64,000 nt of DNA from CAYJHC01 sp964369465. Its GTDB lineage: Bacteria; Bacillota; Clostridia; Peptostreptococcales; Anaerovoracaceae. Under the pieces are notes generated by a model. The model had not been told where the DNA came from, did not search any database, and saw only the letters and a list, made by a program, of their open reading frames with translations. The stretch's first letter is position 1. The number at the start of each line of letters is the position of its first letter. The position numbers and the translations under genes were made by a program. Shown here in pieces: positions 61,201 to 64,000 of this stretch. Location of the stretch: assembly GCA_964369465.1 (NCBI GenBank), contig CAYJEX010000001.1, positions 1 through 64,000 of the forward strand, written 5' to 3'.

Positions 61201-64000
61201 TGTTAATAATACCACCTTCAGTTCCTATACCTGCACAACGTCCTTTACTAATAGCGTTTACTGTACCGCCACTTATATTGATAGTTCCACCAGTGGCGTT
61301 TACAACATTGCCTATACCCGAAGCGTAATGGCCTCCTGTAGCATTTACTGTACCACCCTTAATGTTAATCGTGCCTAAACCTTTACCATCATTCGAACTA
61401 CCGATTCCTGCTGCAGTCTGGCCGCTAGTAGCAGTTAACTCCCCTTTACCGTCAATGGTAAGAGTTGTTCCTTCCGGTACATGTATAGCAGGACTTGTGC
61501 CTGTAGAACCACTTAAATCAGCAGTTGTTAAAGTGTTGACCGAGCCCTCTGCCAAAAAGACATTTGCACTTGCGCCGTCATTTAACAAAATTCCAGCTCC
61601 AGGAAGTTTATCATTCCCTCTATTGGTGTGATCAATATCGACTCCATCAAGCGTAATGTTTGCAGTTACACCGGCCGGGGTATCCACAATAATTATTCCA
61701 TTCACAGCTCCCCATGAGTTTTTATTTTGAATTGTGATCGGTGTATCTGTTTTTATGATTATATCAGATTGTTCAGAAATTTCAAAGTCTACACCTTGCT
61801 TGCCACCAAAAATATTCAATTCAAGTGCGCTAACTCCAAATGAGTTTCCCGTAATTTTACCCGCACCATGGGCAACAATGTATCCCGGAGCAATCAGTAA
61901 TATTTTACCCTCGTTATTAAATGTTCCTTTTACGGTAATGTTGCCGTCAACAATTAAATAAGCATCTTTCTTAACAGTAAGGGTTTGCCCTTCTTCTATT
62001 GTATGGTTGTTTATTCGGGAGTCTCCGTAGACCGTACCTTCACTTCCAATATAGACAATTCCATTCCACTCAGATTCCCTCGACATGTCCGAAATGCTGT
62101 TCGCATATATTAGTGTGCTGGAACCTTCAACTAAAAAAGTACCACTATCACCGCCACTACCACCACCGATACTTGCTCCGCCTGCATCGCCTGTAGCTCT
62201 CACTAGAGTTCTTCCCTTGATAAATATATCTCCTCCGGCACCGCCACTACCACCACCGATGCCCGCTCCGCCTGCATCACCTGTAGCAGTTATATTATCA
62301 TCAACGATGTCAATATCTCCACCGGCACCACCGGCACCACCTCCGATACCTGCTCCGCCGGCTCCACCTGTAGCGTTTGTTGACGCACCTAATTCAAGCG
62401 TGCCACCGGATCCGCCGTTACCACCTCCGATGCCTGCTCCACCTACTCCACCTGTCGCTGTTGCACTGCCATTAAATGATTTAATTATACCACCGTCTCC
62501 ACCGGCACCACCTCCGATACCTGCAGCATCAGCACCACCTGTTGCGGTTATATCGGGAATAGCCGTTGTATAATACCCGTCATACACATTATATCCAAGG
62601 GTGATTTCGCCACCGTTACCATTTTTACCACCACCAATGCCTGCTCCACTTGCACCACCATTAGCTATTATTGTGCTATAGCCTGCTATGAATATCGAGC
62701 CACCGTCTCCACCAGACCCGCCACCGATACCTGCAGCATCAGCACCACCTGTTGCGATTATATCTGGTTTGTGTTTTTCATGGTGTCCCAAGGTGATTTC
62801 ACCACCGGCACCACCTAAACCACCACCAATACCTGCTCCACCTGCACTGCCCGTAGCGTTTATAGTACCGTCTTGTATTGTGATTGTGCCACCGTCTCCA
62901 CCGGAGCCGCCACCGATACCTCCTCCACCTGCTCCACCTGTAGCGTTTATCGTACCGTCTTGTATAGTGATTGTGCCACCGTCAGTACCTAAACTACTAC
63001 CGATGCCTGCTCCACCTAGTCCACCTGTAGCGTTTAGTGTACCTGTGCCTTTAATAGTAAGTGTTGCACCCGTTTGCACCTGAATACCTGCCTTTTGAGG
63101 ACTACTCTTAAAGGTATTAACCGTATCTTCATTTAAAGTAATAGTTGCACTTGCTATGCCTTGCAACTCAAATGCACTTGCATTGCTTATACCACTTACA
63201 TCAATGTTGACATCTTGAAATATTAGATTTGCATTTACACCACTTGCCACAACAATTTTGTCTGTTGTCGCTACTTTTGGATCTTTGTTTTGGATTCTAA
63301 TTTCTGTGTCTTTTAGTATAGTTAATGTATTATCTGCGAAGGTGTAGTCCACCCCTATTGTACCACCCACTAAAACGAAGTCACCGTAGGAATCAAACAG
63401 TTCCGGTTGATTCCCGGTAATATTTCCTATAATTTCTCCACGAACGAGTATTCTTCCCTTATTTTCTAACGTGACATCTTCCTCAATCGTTAAAATAGTG
63501 TCTCTCCAAATAGTTAATGTTTTGCCTGTCTCTATTACTGCATCATTTTTCAAAGTTGGGTTTCCATACGTTCTACCTTCGTTGCCTTCAAAGATAACTC
63601 CTGACCAGTCACTTCTATCATCTGAGTCAGAAATAAAGTTTGTGTCTATAAAGGCTGATCCAAGCACACCACCCGCTCCAGTCGTTGAAAAAGTGCCTCC
63701 GTCTCCTACATAGATGCCTGCTTTAGCAGTTACTGTTCCACCGCTGATGTTGATTATAGTGTCCTTACCGCCCCATCCACTACTATCAACATTGGAACCA
63801 ATACTTCTTGCTGCCTGATCGCCTGTAGCATTTACTATTCCACCGCTGATGTTGATAGTAACTCCATCACCGAATTTGCCGGCACCTATAGAATTTGCTT
63901 CTGCACCAGCTGTAGCAGTTACTGTTCCACCACTAATGTTAATTGTGCCCGTACCCGCACCCGTATTTATAGTACTAGGACCACCACTACCGATACCTGC
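58214..64000 (-). CDS. Giant glycine-rich repeat surface protein (partial, N-terminus missing)
   Basis: The frame is open to the right edge: 1928 codons are visible. From N to C there are SGGTVNATGG-type solenoid repeats; ten strict glycine-rich turns (63.0-62.1 kb); a second set of SGGTVNATGG turns (61.4-60.8 kb); Ig-like domains, including one starting YTGAEIKP, a YDG domain (KTYDGTVDAEV), and MBG-like domains (59.3-58.8 kb); a FIVAR-like helical domain with TTNTEVTEAIAALEIAK; an acidic low-complexity stretch; and a C-terminal membrane segment ending in FKKR. There is no LPXTG. It is thus probably anchored by a C-terminal helix, with a long extended stalk outside. Its N-terminal signal is beyond the window. 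Function unknown; adhesion is a guess. Confidence 0.9.
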   Translation of the reverse strand, partial: AGIGSGGPSTINTGAGTGTINISGGTVTATAGAEANSIGAGKFGDGVTINISGGIVNATGDQAARSIGSNVDSSGWGGKDTIINISGGTVTAKAGIYVGDGGTFSTTGAGGVLGSAFIDTNFISDSDDRSDWSGVIFEGNEGRTYGNPTLKNDAVIETGKTLTIWRDTILTIEEDVTLENKGRILVRGEIIGNITGNQPELFDSYGDFVLVGGTIGVDYTFADNTLTILKDTEIRIQNKDPKVATTDKIVVASGVNANLIFQDVNIDVSGISNASAFELQGIASATITLNEDTVNTFKSSPQKAGIQVQTGATLTIKGTGTLNATGGLGGAGIGSSLGTDGGTITIQDGTINATGGAGGGGIGGGSGGDGGTITIQDGTINATGSAGGAGIGGGLGGAGGEITLGHHEKHKPDIIATGGADAAGIGGGSGGDGGSIFIAGYSTIIANGGASGAGIGGGKNGNGGEITLGYNVYDGYYTTAIPDITATGGADAAGIGGGAGGDGGIIKSFNGSATATGGVGGAGIGGGNGGSGGTLELGASTNATGGAGGAGIGGGAGGAGGDIDIVDDNITATGDAGGAGIGGGSGGAGGDIFIKGRTLVRATGDAGGASIGGGSGGDSGTFLVEGSSTLIYANSISDMSRESEWNGIVYIGSEGTVYGDSRINNHTIEEGQTLTVKKDAYLIVDGNITVKGTFNNEGKILLIAPGYIVAHGAGKITGNSFGVSALELNIFGGKQGVDFEISEQSDIIIKTDTPITIQNKNSWGAVNGIIIVDTPAGVTANITLDGVDIDHTNRGNDKLPGAGILLNDGASANVFLAEGSVNTLTTADLSGSTGTSPAIHVPEGTTLTIDGKGELTATSGQTAAGIGSSNDGKGLGTINIKGGTVNATGGHYASGIGNVVNATGGTINISGGTVNAISKGRCAGIGTEGGIINISGGTVNATGGNGAAGIGSGYDYYGNIIGSEITISGGTITATGGKTDWGTDATGAGIGSGQNCDNNIITITGGIVNAIGGTNNGTYVDKVYGAGIGSGPNGDGGTIIISGGTVNATGYGEADGIGGGSGADGAAGNFSTAEGGNPGSAFIYSSSIGDKTNQSDWSGIIYEGNIGKVYKSPALNTDAEIKTGSTLTIESGNTLTVGKNVTLTIAAGASLTNDGTLQNHGEIVGSGTLAGEGVFKTSTLLDEYIKAIPDQKYTGAEIKPALLIEILGNPFELSADTDGESWTIGYEENINVGLADVNITKPGATAITKNFNIVMSDTDFDGGLKVSNGGTVTDTFTYGESITVKVTPKVANDTTKASRMQMFSIAAPNPNQMALFIGSTQITAAENVTIGNEVTFTIDTSNKQLAIGSNTITAKYVGSNNMSDHSESAKVTLKAKPLTWSADGTVNDKTYDGTVDAEVATEPTLVGALVSDKVEVQSGTVSFASAEVANGIAITVDDYSVGGIHAKYYIPPTKQPTFAAANITQAKKTGTAQELSVVEGNAKVYSFDLRSLLPNLSDGQSYGTISYVVESVVDNSGIFSVEPMTANILESKLPINIADAAVAGQSATVNIKITTDNYEFADPVVLTVKTISKTPIEINAVMANAKYDGDEHAYRGAPTFVNMVDSLTVTGISVKREYEGRGDTSYTRTETAPTNAGTYNLILTVTGDSANTYAGTRTVGFEIEKANATVIADDVQAFINTKKPDFTFTPNGFIPGETISGVTFMENPAVSMNTAGEYTITPSGGTVTGGDIGNYNITYKAGTLYVTADTTALQTIIDAAKAAKKGIIVNDGKPSSVASGTKFVSKDAMTTFNNAIATAENTAKTATTNTEVTEAIAALEIAKTEFMNAIQTGTYKPSGNDDDSETTTKPEEENTWESGYNDSGTTKSADVKDSEISDDNNSEATTKPGEKDPEKNDGLSLADSWQYIAVIVVAMLVAAGAVIYFKKR
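60780..61420 (-). repeat. Second solenoid block, SGGTVNATGG turns
   Basis: About seven turns of the type INISGGTVNATGG, AAGIGSG recur at 25-40-residue spacing. The pattern also appears at 63.7-64.0 kb, before the first linker module. Confidence 0.8.
62100..63060 (-). repeat. Ten glycine-rich solenoid turns
   Basis: Ten consecutive units carry GGAGGAGIGGGxGGxGG or a close variant, spaced 26-43 residues, each followed by a short beta strand such as ITIQDG and NATGG. The regularity suggests one beta-helix turn per unit. The opposite strand gives proline-rich open frames that are only shadows. Confidence 0.85.

Noticed and set aside
62085..63083. Long plus-strand proline-rich frames opposite the glycine-rich repeats
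   Set aside because: They are mirror frames of the GGxGG repeats, without a ribosome site, and lie wholly inside the minus-strand gene.

Overview
The window is AT-rich with compact, mostly minus-strand operons and strong GGAGG-type ribosome binding sites. It looks like a chromosomal segment of a low-GC Gram-positive anaerobe of class Clostridia. Supporting signs are a 2[4Fe-4S] ferredoxin next to Rex, an AddB nuclease, a RibU ECF transporter under an FMN riboswitch, a GTP-type PEP carboxykinase, PepV, the rplS-rbgA-rnhB block and the rpmE-prfA-tsaC-rpiB-upp block typical of Firmicutes. A family-level guess (Anaerovoracaceae or Eubacteriaceae-like) would be weak. Two runs of exactly 100 N (14402-14501 and 52352-52451) show a scaffolded draft assembly. 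I see no rRNA, CRISPR array, phage or insertion sequence.

Layout. Positions 1-5122 hold the 5' part of a giant secreted repeat protein (minus strand, running off the left edge). A non-coding stretch and a tRNA-Leu(GAG) follow. From 6.1 to 16.3 kb come a small NrdD C-terminal-like protein, a DUF554 membrane protein, an OGG-type glycosylase next to a P-loop ATPase, ferredoxin, rex-acpP, the t6A genes tsaE, tsaB-rimI (fused) and tsaD, ribU with its FMN riboswitch, pepV and a NifU-like scaffold. From 16.3 to 34.5 kb are an orphan substrate-binding lipoprotein, addB, a HAD phosphatase, an orphan sodium-pump decarboxylase beta subunit, prfB with its programmed frameshift, secA, a CNNM/CBS protein, aspartate kinase, metK, uvrC and a D-Ala-D-Ala carboxypeptidase. 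From 34.5 to 43.6 kb are an ApgM-type mutase, serC and divergent serA, a hydantoinase with an NCS1 permease, an acyltransferase and nth. From 43.8 to 58.1 kb are a zinc-ribbon protein, larC and larB, folD, a monooxygenase-like protein, rnhB, rbgA, rplS, a GH73 hydrolase, tyrS, pckA, upp, rpiB, tsaC, prfA, a zinc-ribbon membrane protein and rpmE. Positions 58214-64000 hold the 3' part of a second giant surface protein, running off the right edge.

How the genes fit together. Most of the window is translation and housekeeping: a complete t6A tRNA-modification set (tsaB, C, D, E), both release factors, L19, L31, a ribosome-assembly GTPase and TyrRS. Serine synthesis, aspartate-family entry and SAM synthesis form a metabolic patch around 28-38 kb. 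The hydantoinase-permease pair suggests uptake and opening of cyclic ureides. The two giant surface proteins at the ends are the most accessory-looking content. The less expected details are residue-level or architectural: a FolD lacking the usual cyclohydrolase residues, a LarC with only its N-terminal half, an AddB with a degenerate P-loop, a UvrC with an insertion, and a palindromic divergent serC/serA promoter.
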